A DNA stretch of 64,000 nucleotides from Hemileia vastatrix (Eukaryota > Basidiomycota > Pucciniomycetes > Pucciniales > Zaghouaniaceae): the NCBI GenBank assembly GCA_030280995.1, contig JASXTE010000017.1, positions 12,274,498-12,338,497 on the forward strand. Reading direction: 5' to 3'. Position 1 is the first letter of the stretch; each line of letters begins with the position of its first letter. Under the pieces are notes generated by a model. It was not told where the DNA came from. It was given only the letters and a program-made list of their open reading frames with translations, and did no database searches. The position numbers and the translations under genes were made by a program. Below are positions 33,016-45,840 of the stretch, piece by piece.

Positions 33016-35264
33016 GGGCTTTTTGTGAAATCCCATGTTAGATTTCTAAGAAATTTTTGACCAGAAATACAACATGAAATTTCAAAAAACTGTGTTATTT
33101 TGTAACACCTGTATCAAAGTTGACCTGAATTTCATACATTTTCAATTGTGGTATTTACAATCATCACTCTCCATTGCATCCCCCTTTTAATCATACCAAA
33201 CAACCTCTTTTCTTAAATTCATCACCAAACTTCTATCAGCTTATTACTTTTGGAACTGAGATAAAAATTATATATTCATGATTTCAGGATAAAAAAATTA
33301 AATAAGTGATAAGTTCCACAACCTAATTAGAACAACATGCATCATTTTATATCAATTCCATAAATTCAAGATATAAGGTAAATGATAATTTGCCAAGTGG
33401 CATTGGAATGATGTATAAGTTGAGACCAATTTTTTTGCTTACATCATCAATTGGAAAGAAATAGTCAAAAAACAGGCTATCCATATAGCATTATAATTGA
33501 ATGAATAGATCTCATGAGGATGATAAAAATATAAAGTTGTGTTAGGGTATAAATCCTCCAACAGTCCCAAAATCATATGTAGAGTGCGATTTTATCATAC
33601 TCTGAAATCCACCAGCCCTGGGGCTAGTGTATTTCCAAAATCTGATGTGATATTTTTTCAAATCCTAATCCCATTTTTATATTTGAAATGCAGTATTTGA
33701 AAACTTTTATACCCACTAACATTACACAGAAAAAAGTGCCACAGACTGTCCTGTAACAACCAGACCAAGGCATGCAGCAGCGCAGATCATACAACTTTGA
33801 AGACTCAAAATGAGAAGAGACATTCACCTGTGGCTTGTGGCACCAAATTATGTTGCTGCACACTTTTTTTACTTTGAATTATAGTTTCATGATTTGTTCC
33901 TATCATTTTTTTTACCCTTTCCTCTGTGTAAGTAGTTAAACATCTTTATATTTTAAGATCACTTTGTTCTTCAATATTCAGCCATGACCCCTCTTTCCAC
34001 CATCACCATCACCACTTTCCTCTCCTACACTTGACACTTACACCACCTCAACTCAAAAAGAACTTATGAGTATCAAGGGGGAGCTGAGGAGACAGTAATT
34101 AAAACTATGTTTAAGAATGATTCGTTTTTTTCTGTAAATTTTCATGAGGCCTTAGTGATTTATTTTTTAGCTAAAGATTTCAATTTAAATGAAAAAACTG
34201 TTTTTTTATTTTTCCTTGGAATAAACAGGTGTTAATGAGGAAAAATGAGAGTCATAAAAATATTATAAAAAATGAGCAGAAAAAAGTGAAAGGGGTTTTC
34301 AGAGATGCTTAAAAGTGTGATGGAAATTTTTTTGTTGAAGCAGAACACTCAAATTGGTGCTGTGTGGATTTTAAGGCCATCGTTTAGTTTGAAATCAGTT
34401 GTTGTGGGACTGCCTACAATACTGCTTTCACACATAGTGTAAGGGCGTAGACCCCCATTCCAGTAAATATTCAGTATCTTTTTGTATTTTATTTTTGCTA
34501 ATTTCTGATAAAATTCCGCATTCATCCATCTTACACAGTAGCTTTTTCAATTTATCACTTAAATATAATAGTCATTCCTGGATTTCTCTTTTTGAGCAGC
34601 CAAAACAAAATTTTAAACTCCACATATTTTCAACATGCCATTTACAGTCAATTCACAAAAGCTTGTGACCATAGGCTTTTGCATTCATTTCTAAAAAGTT
34701 TGATTCATCCAATATGATTAAGTCTCAACCAAATAAAAATACCAATGAATTGAGATTTTAGTAAAGGCCATAATATACTCATGAAAGAATAATTTAAAAC
34801 TGACTCATTTATGATGATTCATGAGATTACAATCTATTTTTCTTCATGGGAAGTACACTATGGTGATTTCTATTTCCTAGAGTCACTTGACATATTTAGA
34901 GCAGATATCAGTGTGTAATGAGTTTCAAGGATATTTAAACGGTAATTTATGATGATTAGTAATGATATGTAATGAGATTTGTGATGGTATATGAAAATGA
35001 AAAAAATTGAAGAAAAGGCAAAAAGTAAAATAATTTCTCTGCAGGCATGTCCTAAAATGAAAATAAATTTTCAGAAGGGAGGCCAACATAATGTAATGAT
35101 TCATATATTTTTGAGTAAAAGTATTATTTTTCATCCAATATGTAATGAAATTGACTGCTAACGGGATTCTTTAATGACACAGAGGAAAAATATGCACCCA
35201 AAAGTCATCCAAGTATGCATACCAAAGGGGTTTACTGAAACAAAGGTAGATGCCCTAATGGAGA
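33016..35264. mobile_element. Degenerate non-coding Harbinger-type remnant
   Basis: The right end (GTATGCATACCAAAGGGG, then GTTTACTGAAAC and TAGATGCCC at 35211-35255) resembles the right end of P. An internal CCAGCCCTGGGGCTAGTG at about 33611 matches the subterminal palindrome of H elements. The left limit near TTAGGGC (33016) is tentative. No coding sequence is found over 2.2 kb; the interior is AT-rich spacer. Confidence 0.4.
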
Positions 35265-35265
35265 T

Positions 35266-35855
35266 TGTCAGCCAGGCTACTAACTAAACTTACCCGGTAA
35301 ATAATTAATTATTTACTAGAGTAGAGATATGCCTTTACCTCCCATTTAATGAATTATACTTACTATATAAATTACTTATACAATTTTGACTAATTAATAG
35401 GTAAAAATAAGTAAAAATATAATTCTATTATTTCCTCATATATTTTATTCTGTGACAGCGTCCTTGTGACAGCTGAAGAGAAAATTAAAAGTAATAAATA
35501 TTAAATCAAATATATTTATTTTTATTTTTACTTTGACATTTACAGAAAATTAAAGTAAATCAAATAAAATGGTCATAAACAGTTAAATACAGTATATGGG
35601 TACATTCTTTATAGAAAAACTATAAATATTTGAAATTTCTAATTGTGGAATTTTTCTTTCTCTGATACTCATGCATAGAGAATTTTTCCCTGTAGTTTCT
35701 CTCTTTTTTGCCTATATAAGGCCTCTCAATCTGGCTGTTTTCATTCATTCCATTCTTACTTTACAAATTTATTATATATATACAAAACAGATCTATTACT
35801 ACTGTTAATACCTTAGAATTTACATCTGCGTACTTCTAAGCTTTCAAAGTAATAA
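35266..35855 (+). repeat. Partial LTR of a related chromovirus, plus orientation
   Basis: Starts TGTCAGCCAGGCTAC as in element 2, contains TAATTAATTATTTAC, and has TGCCTATATAAGGCCTCT (about 35709-35726) matching the TATA region of element 2. The LTR is cut at 35855, where repeat R1 begins. No gag-pol follows, so it is a solo or truncated LTR. Confidence 0.7.
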
Positions 35856-36172
35856 TCACCATGGGAAATTTGGGGGTGAATTGCTAGCAGTTTTCACTCT
35901 TTGAACTCCATGGTGACCCTAATGTATGCCATGTATCAGACCTTCCATAAATGTCACATTGAGAATAAATTGGAGTCACATTTAGTCTGAGATTTGTCCT
36001 TGATTAAGGCCCAGTGTGCCCTACATTCAGCACAAGTTGATCCAACAAAACTGTAGTTTGATCCTTAGTTTAGCAACAATTGAGCACACATTGATCTAAC
36101 ATACACATTATGCATGTGTACTCAAAATACATTATTGATGCATATTAAAAATTCATACATATTCATTACCAA

Positions 36173-36759
36173 TTATGCATGCATACTCAATATGCAATTT
36201 ACATTATGCATAATGCATAATGCATATTGAATATGAAATATTGAATAATTTACGTTGAATATTGCATAAATCATAATGGATAATGCATAATGGATATTGT
36301 ATATTAAATATTGCATATTGCATATTGCAAAATGCATAATGCATAATGTATATTGCATAATTCATAATGCATAATGTATCTTGCATAATGGATAATGCAT
36401 AATGTATATTGCATAATTCATAATTCATAATGCATAATGCATAACTCATAATGCATAATGCATAATGCATATTGCATAATTCATAATGCATAATGCATAT
36501 TGCATAATTCATATTGTATATTATATATTGCATAATGCATAGTGCATATTGCATATTGCATATTGCATATTGCATATTGCATATTGCATATTGCATATTG
36601 CATATTGCATATTGCATATTGCATATTGCATATTGCATGTTGCATATTGCATGTTGCATAAATCAAATTGTATATTGAATAGTGCATATAGAATATTGCA
36701 TATTGAATATTGCATGTGGATGCATAATGCATATGCAACATGAAATATTCATGCATACA
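36173..36759. repeat. GCATATT-type microsatellite
   Basis: Degenerate repeats of TGCATAATGCATA and similar, with a near-perfect run of the 7-bp unit GCATATT at about 36545-36640. Long open frames in this stretch are simple-repeat artefacts. Confidence 0.9.
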
Positions 36760-38400
36760 GAATGTGAAAATTAACCTTTTAGCAAGAAAAGTGAAAAATA
36801 AGTCGTGTGACCTATAATTTTGAAAAGGGAAAAGAGGAATGATGATTTAAGCTTTTTTTAGAATAGCCTTAGTTTTCATTATATTGTTAGAAAATATGCC
36901 TTGAAAAACTATATTGAAAAAACCCATATCCTTGGTGAGAAATTCTTCATCAAGTTTAAAAAGCAAATTTTAACTTTTAGCATTATCTATATAGCTTCAA
37001 ATATGGAAGACTCTATGTAAAAAATTAATATCCTCAGTAGTTTACTTATTTATTGTCCATCTCATTTTTATTCTCTGCATAAAGCTTTTGAGGAAAAAAA
37101 TATATAAGAGATATGTATATTTTATCATGTCTATGTGCCCAAATTCAATGTGCCAAATTGTGTTGAATAATCATTTGTTGTATTTGATTTATGTATATTG
37201 GGCTGAATGCAAAATGAAATTGCCAACTGGGATGCAAAAAAGTTGGCATGCAATATGAAAATCAATATTGCATAATTAACAGTGGCATTCCAAACTTGCG
37301 ATTTCACTGATAGATTTTCATACTCGGCTAGTAGTGTGGGGGAACTGGGATGCAAAAAAGCTAGCATGCAATATGAAATGAATATTGCATATGAAAACAG
37401 TGGCAAGCAAAATTTGCAATTCCACTCATGGATTTTCATTCTTGACTAGTAGTATGGGGGTTGGTAGCAGTGGTCAAGCAACCACTAAAAAAATTTGTGC
37501 ACTCATTTTTGAACAGAGGGTATCATGAGTGTAGAATTATCAAAGGTGACCATAATTTATTATTATTCCTTAATTTCATTGAATAATTTTGAATATTGAA
37601 AATGACTTTTGGTAAGTTAGTATTTGATCTAGCTGTTCCAGAGCCTTTCTCAATATTGATGTTACTCTTTAAAATTATTGAATAATTTCCATTATGAGGA
37701 TTTGATTCTGGTGCAAGTTAATGTTGGCTCTATATTATGACCATTGAAAAACAGAAATACCTGATTAAAATAAATTACAGCCAGGAAAAAATGCAGTGAT
37801 GGTATCTGTTCACTTTCACTATAAGTGAAGGTTGGTTTAATTGTCATATTGACCTTATGACTGAAAATTGTGGTTCACAAATGTTCAAGTCACTCACTCT
37901 TTGAATAATATTAAGAGTTGATAATAGGCATGGATAGTGCTCTAAAGTGAATGTTGGCTTGTGGGATCTTGTTATCACTGAAAATACTTTACATATTTTT
38001 TAATCATGTAATGATCAGTTAACCAATGGTGTGAACACCAGTAAAAATATGTGTTTTGAATTAACATCATATTTACATTTGATGAATGGATAATTGATCA
38101 ACTCAGTAGCTCATGACATATAGTAAAATATGTCAAAAACTATAGAAGGTGCCAATTATTTTTCTTTCACAAGATGATAGTAGGGAAATAATGAACCAAT
38201 GTTTTGGAGCTGAATATGATGGTATTATCAAGTCTTGTGTGTCAGAGATAGCATTTTTGGGTGATTTGTGTAAAAAATTATATTTACAAAGTCTGTGCAT
38301 TCAATGTAATGCCCTATGATTGATATATTTATATGTGATCCATCAGCAAAAGGTATAAATAATGCATATTTCAGGTTAACTCTGACAACCATTTTTGATG
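36760..38400. other. R1 unique block without a gene
   Basis: A direct repeat of about 120 bp (GGGATGCAAAAAAGTTGGCATG-like, at about 37229-37320 and 37348-37440) and a block at 37430-37660 matched in R2 (60611-60840). No coding sequence. Confidence 0.45.
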
Positions 38401-41400
38401 GAACACAACAACTGATATAAAATAGGCCTAGACATCTGGTGCAAATTTTTTCCCGTAGGCATTTATCTTTATCAAACTAGTTATTGCTAGGAATATTATG
38501 AGTCAAATCATTTCTCACCACATCAAATATTGTGTGGACAGGTTAACAAGATACTTGATTGATGCTTTAATTCTAGAATATTGGCTTCCAGAAAGTACTT
38601 GACTGATGGTCAGATGCACATTTGTGCAAGTGGGTGACATAAAGCATAAACAAGGCTGTAACATGTCAAATTAATACATTAATAGGTTTTTGAACCTTTG
38701 AAAAGCATGGTTATTAAATTTTTTGTCACACTTATATTTGTGCTAAAGTATGTATTGATTAATAAATCAATCTGTAACTTAGGAAAAATTATTTAAAATG
38801 CAAATTAGAAGAATGTTGAAGCATTATTATTTTACAACTCCTATTATTTTCCTAAATCATTTCATTAAATGGCCTAAGTGAAGAAAATTCAGTTATCACA
38901 GTTTACACATATGTATGAGATAATATTTATCTTCTCATAATAAGATTATAATGAACATGTCCTTACCAGTTTATTATCTATGATTGGGGTATTGTTGAAT
39001 CTTGTGTGTCAAATGCACCCAGCAGAATGCTATACTTTGATCATAATAATAAAAGGATATTTGAAAGTTCAATATATTAATTATATGTTAAGAAAATATT
39101 ATTCTTACTTTTAATATATTAAATAGCTCAATGCTATGTTTTTAATAATCATTGTGTGTTGCAATATACTTTCAAATGTATTATTAATTTTGAGATAGTA
39201 TTATTTTTTGTTTCAAAGAAATTGGACAGAATTTTTTACCTTGAATAATGATAATTTAATAAAATGCATATTTTAAATGTAAGATTAATATCTTTAATAC
39301 AATTAAAAGAACAGTGTTATCTGGCTTTACATGGCACTAAGTGTACTTCTGAGAATTGGCAGATGCTGAAAAAGATACTATTATAAAGCATATCAGTAAG
39401 GGTATAAGTCTGTGAAAGTTGGGTAGTTGTAATTATTAAGGTGTCCTTCTCAGAAATAGACCATTACTCAGGTAGACAATTTAGGTTCTGTGGAATAGGA
39501 TGGCAAGTGTTTTGCTAATTTCCATAGTATTTGATTGTTGGCTAACCATAGAAGTGAAGGTGTTACAGACTTGGTCAAAAGTGTCCTTCTGAATGAAAGT
39601 CCAACACTCAGAAGGACACTTTTATAATTCATATCATTTATGTATTATATGTAAACATATCTATCTTTTATGCATTATAAAAGTGTCTTTCTGAGCATTG
39701 GAGCATTGTTCAGAAGGACAATTTTGACCAAGTCTGTAACACCTTCATTTTAATGTTTAACCAATTTTCCAGTACCAAGACTATTAAAAGAGCTCATGTC
39801 ATTTACAGTACTTGAAGTGTTCACCTAAAAAATGGTTCATCATAGAGAAAGACAGTTTTATAAACTTTAAATATTTAATGTTTATATATAATACCTATAT
39901 GATATGCATTATAAAAGTGTCCTTCTGAGCATATGAACATCATTTGGAAGCACACTTTTGACCAAGTTTGTAACACCTTCACTTTAATAGTTAACAAACA
40001 ATAAAATACCATGAACACTAGCAAAAACCTTGTCATCTACTTACACATCACTTAAAGTGTCCTCCTGAACAATGGTCCATAACTAAGAAGGACACTTTTA
40101 AATTGCAGATCATATAGGTATTACATATATACCAGTGTAACTCTCATGCATTAGAAAAAATTAATGTGCACACAATTAAATATTGTGTGGAATGGTTAAG
40201 AAGACACTTGTTTAATCCTTCAATACATAAATTTTAGCTTCCAGAAAGTACTTGACTGATGGTCAGAAACATTTTTGTGCCAGTGGGTGACATAAAGCAT
40301 GAAAGAGGATTTAACAGGTTCAATTATTACATCAATTGGTTTTTAAACCTTTAAAAAGCAAGGGTATTAATTATTTTGTCCCACCTGTATTTGTTCTAGA
40401 GTAGTTATTGAGTAATTAATTACCCAGTTACTTAAGAAAAATTATTTAAAATACAAAATTGAAGAATGTTGAAGCATTATTGTTTTACAAATCCTAAGAT
40501 TTTCCTAAATTTTATACATGTTAATGGCCTTAGTGTAGAAAATTCAGATATCACAGTTTTCACATATGTATATTAATTTTTTTTTCATAATAATAATAAA
40601 ATGTACTTGCCCTTACCAGGTTTTTATCTATTATTAGGGTATTTTTGAATCTTGTGCTCCAAATGCATCTGGTAGAATGCTATACTTTGATCATAATAAT
40701 AAAAGGATATTTGACAGTTCAATAAACTTATTATATGTTGAGAAAAAATTATTCTTTACTTTTCATATATTCAATAGCTTAATGCTATGATTTTAATAAT
40801 AGTTATGTGTTGCAAGATACTTTCCATTATATTATTATCTTTTAATGTAGTATTATTTTGTGTTCTAAAGGAATTGGACAGCTTTTTTTACCATGGATAA
40901 TTATAATTCAATAAAATGCATTTTTCAAATCTGAGATTAATTTTTTAAATACAATTATAAAAACAGTGGTATCTGGCTTTAAATTGCACCAAGTGTCCTT
41001 CTGAGAATTGGCTGATTCTGAGGAAGACACTTTGATAAAGCATATTGGTGAGTGTATAAGTCTGAAGAAGATGAGTAGATCAAATTATTAAAGTGTCCTT
41101 CTCAGCAATGGACCATTACTCAGGTGGACACTATAGGTTCTGTCCAATAGGATGGCAAGGGTTCTTCTAATGTCAATGGTACTTGATTGTTGGCTAGCCA
41201 TAAAAGTGAAGGTATTACAGACATGGCCAAAAGTCTCGTTCTGAACAATGGTTCGATGCTCAGAAAGACTCTTTTATAATTCATATCATCTAGGTGTTAT
41301 ATGTATACATCTCTTTCTTTTATGCATTATAAAAGTGTCCTTCTGAGCATCGGACCATCATTCAGAAGGACACTTTTGACCAAGTCTGTAACACCTTCAT

Positions 41401-43627
41401 TTTAATGTTTAACCAATTTTCTAGTACCAAAACTATGAAAAGAGCTCAAGTCATTTACAGTACTTAAAGTGTTCACCTGAACAATAGTTCATCATAAGAA
41501 ATACATTTTTATTAATTTTAAAGGTAAAATGGTTATATATAATACCTATATGACATGCATTATAAAAGTGTCCTTCCAAATATCAGACCATCATTCAGAA
41601 GGACACTTTTGACCAAGTCTGTAACACCTTCACTTTAATGGTTAGCCAACAATCAAATTCCAAGGACATTAGTAAAACCCTTGTCATCTACTTACACATC
41701 ACTTAAGGTAGCTTCCTGATTAATGGTCTATAGCAGAAAAGAAAACTTTTAAGTTGTAAATAATCTAGGTATTATTTATGCACCTTTGTATCTTTTATGA
41801 ATTATTAAAAATTATTGTGCACACAATCAAATATTGTGTGAACTGGTTAAGAAGATACTTTTTTAACCCTTTAATTTTTGATTTTAAGCTTTCAGAAAAT
41901 ACTTGACTGATGGTCTAAAACATATTTGTGCCAGTGGGTGACATAAAGTATCAACAAGGCTTTAACAGGGTCAATTTTTACCTTAAATGGTTTTTGAACC
42001 TTTAAAAAGAAAGTGTATTATTTTTTATCCCACCTATATTTATGCTAGAGTATGTATTGATTTATCCATCAATATTCTATATTAGAAAAATTATTTAAAA
42101 TACAAATGTGATAAATGTTGAAGCATTACTATTTTACAACTCCTATGATTTTCCTAAATCATTTCATTAAATGGCCTAAGTGAAGAAAATTCAGATATCA
42201 CAGTTTCCACATATGTATGGGATAATTTTTATCTTTTCATAATAATAATATAATGAGCTTGTTTTTAGCAGTTTATTATCTATGATTTCAGGATTGTTAA
42301 ATCTGGTGTGCCAAATGCATCCGGCAGAATGCTATACTTTGATAATAATAATAAAAGGATATTTGGAAGTTCATTATATTAATTATATGTTAAGAAAATA
42401 TTATTCTTACTTTTCATATATTAAATGTCTTAATGCTATGTTTTTAATAATAATTATGTGTTGCAATATACTTTCAAATATATTATGTATTTTTTTGTTT
42501 CAAAGAAATTGGACAGAATTTTTTACCTTAAATAATGATAATTCAATAAAATGCATTTTTCAAATCTGAGATTAATTTTTTAAATACAATTAAAAAAAAC
42601 AGTGGTATCTGGCTTTACATGGCACCAAGTGTCTTTCTGAGCATCGGCTGATACTGAGGAAGACTCTTTTATAAAGCATATTGGTGAGTGTATAAGTCTG
42701 TAGAACATGTGTAGCTCAAATTATCAAAGTGTCCCTCACAGAAATGGACCATTTCTCAGAAGGATACTATAGGTTCTGCGAAATAGGATGGAAAGGGATA
42801 TTCCAATGTCAATGGTACTTTATTGTTGGCTAGCCATATAAGTGAAGTTGTTACAGACTTTGTAAAAGTGTCATTCTGAAGGACAGTCCCATGCTCAAAA
42901 GGACACTTTTATAATGCATATCATATAGATTTTATATGTATACATATTTTTTTATGCATTATAAAAGGGTCATTTGGAGCATCTAACCATTTTTCAGAAA
43001 GAAATTTTTGCACAAGTCTGTAGCAACTTCAATTTAATGTTTAGCCAATGTTCCAGTACCAAGGCCATTAAAAGAGCTCATACCATTTACAGTACATAAA
43101 GTGCTCACTGGAACAATATTTTATCACTGAGAAAGACAAATCTAAAAATTCTATAGACAAAAATGTTTATATATAATACCTATATGATATGAGTTATGAA
43201 AGTGTCCTTCTGAGCATTGGAACATCATTCAGAAGGACACTTTTGACCAAGTCTGTAACACCTTCACTTTGATGGTTAGCCAAAAATCAAATACCATGGA
43301 CATTAGAAAACCCCTTTACTAAAGCATCTTCCTGAACACTGGTCCTTTTCTGAGAAGGACACGCAAAAAATATATGATCTAGGTATTATATTTATACCTG
43401 TGTATATTTTATACATTATAAAAAATAATTTTCAACCCCATCAAATATTTAGTGAAAAGGTTAACAAGATACTTGGTTTACCTTTTAATTCTATATTATT
43501 AGCTTCTAGAAATTCCTTCACTGATGGTCAGAAAGACTTTTGTGCTAGTGGGTGAAATGTAGAATAAACAAGGCTGAAATAGTTTCAATTTGTATGTTAA
43601 TAGGTTTTTGAACCTTTGAAAAGCAAA
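38400..43627. repeat. Tandem array of ~1.65-kb units with nested palindromes (first part)
   Basis: The landmark AGAATGCTATACTTTGAT recurs at about 39023, 40673 and 42322, spacing about 1650. The same landmark is near 50069 (diverged) and 56182. Each unit holds several hairpins with stems such as AAAAGTGTCCTTCTGA / TCAGAAGGACACTTTT (39577-39592 with 39608-39623). These sit inside larger inverted repeats that include GGTGTTACAGACTTGG and its complement. Divergence between units is moderate. No gene. Confidence 0.8.
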
Positions 43628-43664
43628 ATACCACTACTCCCTCTTTCCCCCGCTCAGCCAAGAA

Positions 43665-44919
43665 ATCTAAGACCGTTCAATTAAAAAAAATGATCATCTC
43701 ATTCTTATCAACTGGCTTAAAACCAAATCTAACTATGATTCTTGTTTTGGTACTGAGTATTTAAATAAAGTAGGAAGGCCCCCAGCATCAAAAGTTAATG
43801 GCTATCTTTTAATGGCAAATGAATTACGGAATAAGACCAAGGGAAGGACTGATCTTTTGCCTAAACAGATGTCTGAACGCTTCAAGCATTACCGAGCCAA
43901 ATACAAGAAGGCAAAGGCTCATTCATCTTCCACTGGTTTTGGGGTTACCGACATTTATATAACTAAGGGTATCAAATCCATAGACAATAAACTTGAATCT
44001 TTATGTCCTTACTTTAGAGAGATGGATGCAATTTTTGGAGAGCGAGCCGATGTTAATCCTGTAAACATGTTGGATGGAGAAGATCCTATCTCTGAACATG
44101 ATGTTGAAGCAAATCTTTTCCCATCCTCTTCCTCCACTCAAGCCTCCCCTCATTTGAATGAAGCAAATCTAGATAGCTTATTTGTAGATCCTATTGGTGA
44201 TTTAACCCAACCAAATCTAACTCAGGTCTGCTTCTTTTTTCTTTTATCTTATCATTTCTATTTTATTTACTTATCTTTTCTTATTTCTTAAAAGGCTGAT
44301 GCACAAACCCAGGATCCTCAATCAACTGAGTCTGAAGGTAGTGACAATGATGAGGAGGAAAATATGACCTTGAACAAGAAGCATAGGGCTTCATGTAGTC
44401 TAAATTTCCACTCATAATGAAGAAGAAAAAGTGATACTTCATCACAAACCCCTTTTTCATCTATGGAACAATTTTTAGAAAAACATGATGCTGGTAAGTG
44501 ATACCATACCTCTTATTAATTTAATCTACTTTTCTTCTACTTTATATTAATTTTTATTACCACTCTAGAACAAGTAGAAATTGCTAAAGAGACTCTAAGA
44601 TTTGAAAAGAAGAAATATGAGCTCTTTTTAAGGAGGGATGATAGGCTGCAAGATTTGAAAGAGAGGAAGTACAAGCTCTCTTTATGGAAGGATGATTGGG
44701 CCCAAGATTTGGAGGAGAAGAAGTTTGAGTTAACTCTAAGTATTGAAAAATCAAAAAAAGAGGAGAAAACACTCAAACATCAAAACCTATTAGAGCAGAT
44801 GAAATATAAGTTTGATCATGAAGAAAATTCCAAAAAGAAAGATTTCATGATAGAATGTTTTAAAGCTAATAAATCCGTTGAGGAAATTGAATGTTTAAAG
44901 AAATTGTTGGATGACTAGT
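43665..44919 (+). pseudogene. Myb/SANT-like accessory gene, H3 copy
   Basis: Readable blocks: DHLILINWLKTKSNYDSCFG, GRPPASKVNGYLLMANE, then HYRAKYKKAKAHSSSTGFG (the Myb/SANT-like core), an acidic region, and a long charged coiled coil (about 44573-44919) ending KKLLDD. Introns fit at about 44227-44294 (GTCTGC to AAAAG) and about 44492-44568 (GTAAGT to CTCTAG). Breaks: the A8 run near 43682 shifts the frame between QLKK and NDHL, and TAATGA occurs at 44415-44420. The coiled coil is longer than in H1. Probable DNA-binding partner of the transposase at 47631-48944. Confidence 0.68.
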
Positions 44920-45840
44920 TTGTTTTATTTCTCTCACACTTCAACTTTTCATATTTCTTTGTACATAAAATTTAAAATAATTTCCTGTATTTCATTACTC
45001 TATCAATCATTACTTGAATTTGTGTATTTTAATGTTAAATATTCTTTTTTTAAATTAAATTTTCATGTCTCCTTTGAAAATTTGACAATCCCCCACCCCT
45101 GTATTTTTTTGAAGTAAGGGGTGGGTATCACCAAAATTCTTTCATGTCATGAATATTGAAAGTCTTATATGAAACTTTGGCGTTACTACCCCCTGCATTT
45201 TACTGGTATCCCCAAAATTCTTACATGTCAAGAATTTCACAAGTCTTTTAAGAAATTTAGGCAAAACCCACCATGGATTTTATTGAAGTATGGGACAGGT
45301 ATCACCAAAAAATTTTCATGAAAATATTTACAAGTCAAAAAAATTCTATATCTGTTTAAAAAAATTGGAAATACTCTCCCCTGCATTTTGTTAAAGCAAG
45401 GGGTGGGTATCACCAAAATTTTTCTAAGTCATCAATTTCACATGTCAGATTTGAAAATTTGGCAATACCCCCCCCTGCATTTTATTGAAGTAAGGGGTGG
45501 AAGTCATCTAAATTTAATATAAATACATAAATTATTAAATAAATATCTAATATATATCAATTTCCCTAGTTTAATGTAATAACAATTCCTCAATCCAAAA
45601 TGCAGATCAAATCTAGAAACAAAAGTTTGGGACTTTCCACAGGTATAGGCTAGAGGAACCCCATGAAACAAATAAATGTTATCATGATTACCTGTTATAC
45701 AACCAAAGGTCATTGGCTCATCACTTTACTTGAGCGAATTGATATATAAAAATATTTATTAAAAATTTATGAAAAAATATAAAATTTCCGATGACAACTC
45801 TAATTCCCATACTTTTTGGATCTAGATAAAGTTTTTTAAA
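44920..45840. repeat. H3 intergenic tandem units and conserved block
   Basis: Four to five units of about 95 bp (45090-45500), each with CCCCTGCATTTTATTGAAG and GGGGTGGGTATCACCAAAAT-type sequence, lie between the convergent genes. The following block 45630-45720 contains 49 bp identical to the H2 copy (53570-53620, inverted) and similar to H1. No independent gene is supported, though a short frame (ending RNCYY) can be read across it in both H2 and H3. Confidence 0.6.

Larger units (their letters stand above)
35856..43627. mobile_element. Repeat R1, first segment: conserved 5' block, microsatellite, tandem array
   Basis: Starts TCACCATGGGAAATTTGGGG; R2 at 59929 starts TCACCACGTGAAATCTGGGG. 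Both insert after an A, as Helitrons do (5' TC between A and T). Order in both: 5' block with GCTAGCAG, a GCATA-type microsatellite, a roughly 700-bp block (GATTTTCATTCT..., GATCTAGCTGT), then tandem units with palindromes. No Rep/helicase or other protein is encoded. This resembles non-autonomous Helentron/HINE architecture, but a 3' CTRR terminus was not established. R1 continues at 49274-51356 and 55835-56537 after the H3 and H2 insertions. Confidence 0.5.

Noticed and set aside
36173..36759. Several overlapping open frames of up to 151 codons made of Met-Gln-Tyr-Ala-Ile-Cys-Asn-type repeats
   Set aside because: They are the translation of a 7-bp microsatellite (three units equal 21 bp, seven codons) and are open in several frames and on both strands.
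43628..43664. Left terminal inverted repeat of H3
   Set aside because: No AGGGGG-type end is present; R1 sequence passes straight into degraded Myb/SANT coding sequence, so the end is taken as deleted.
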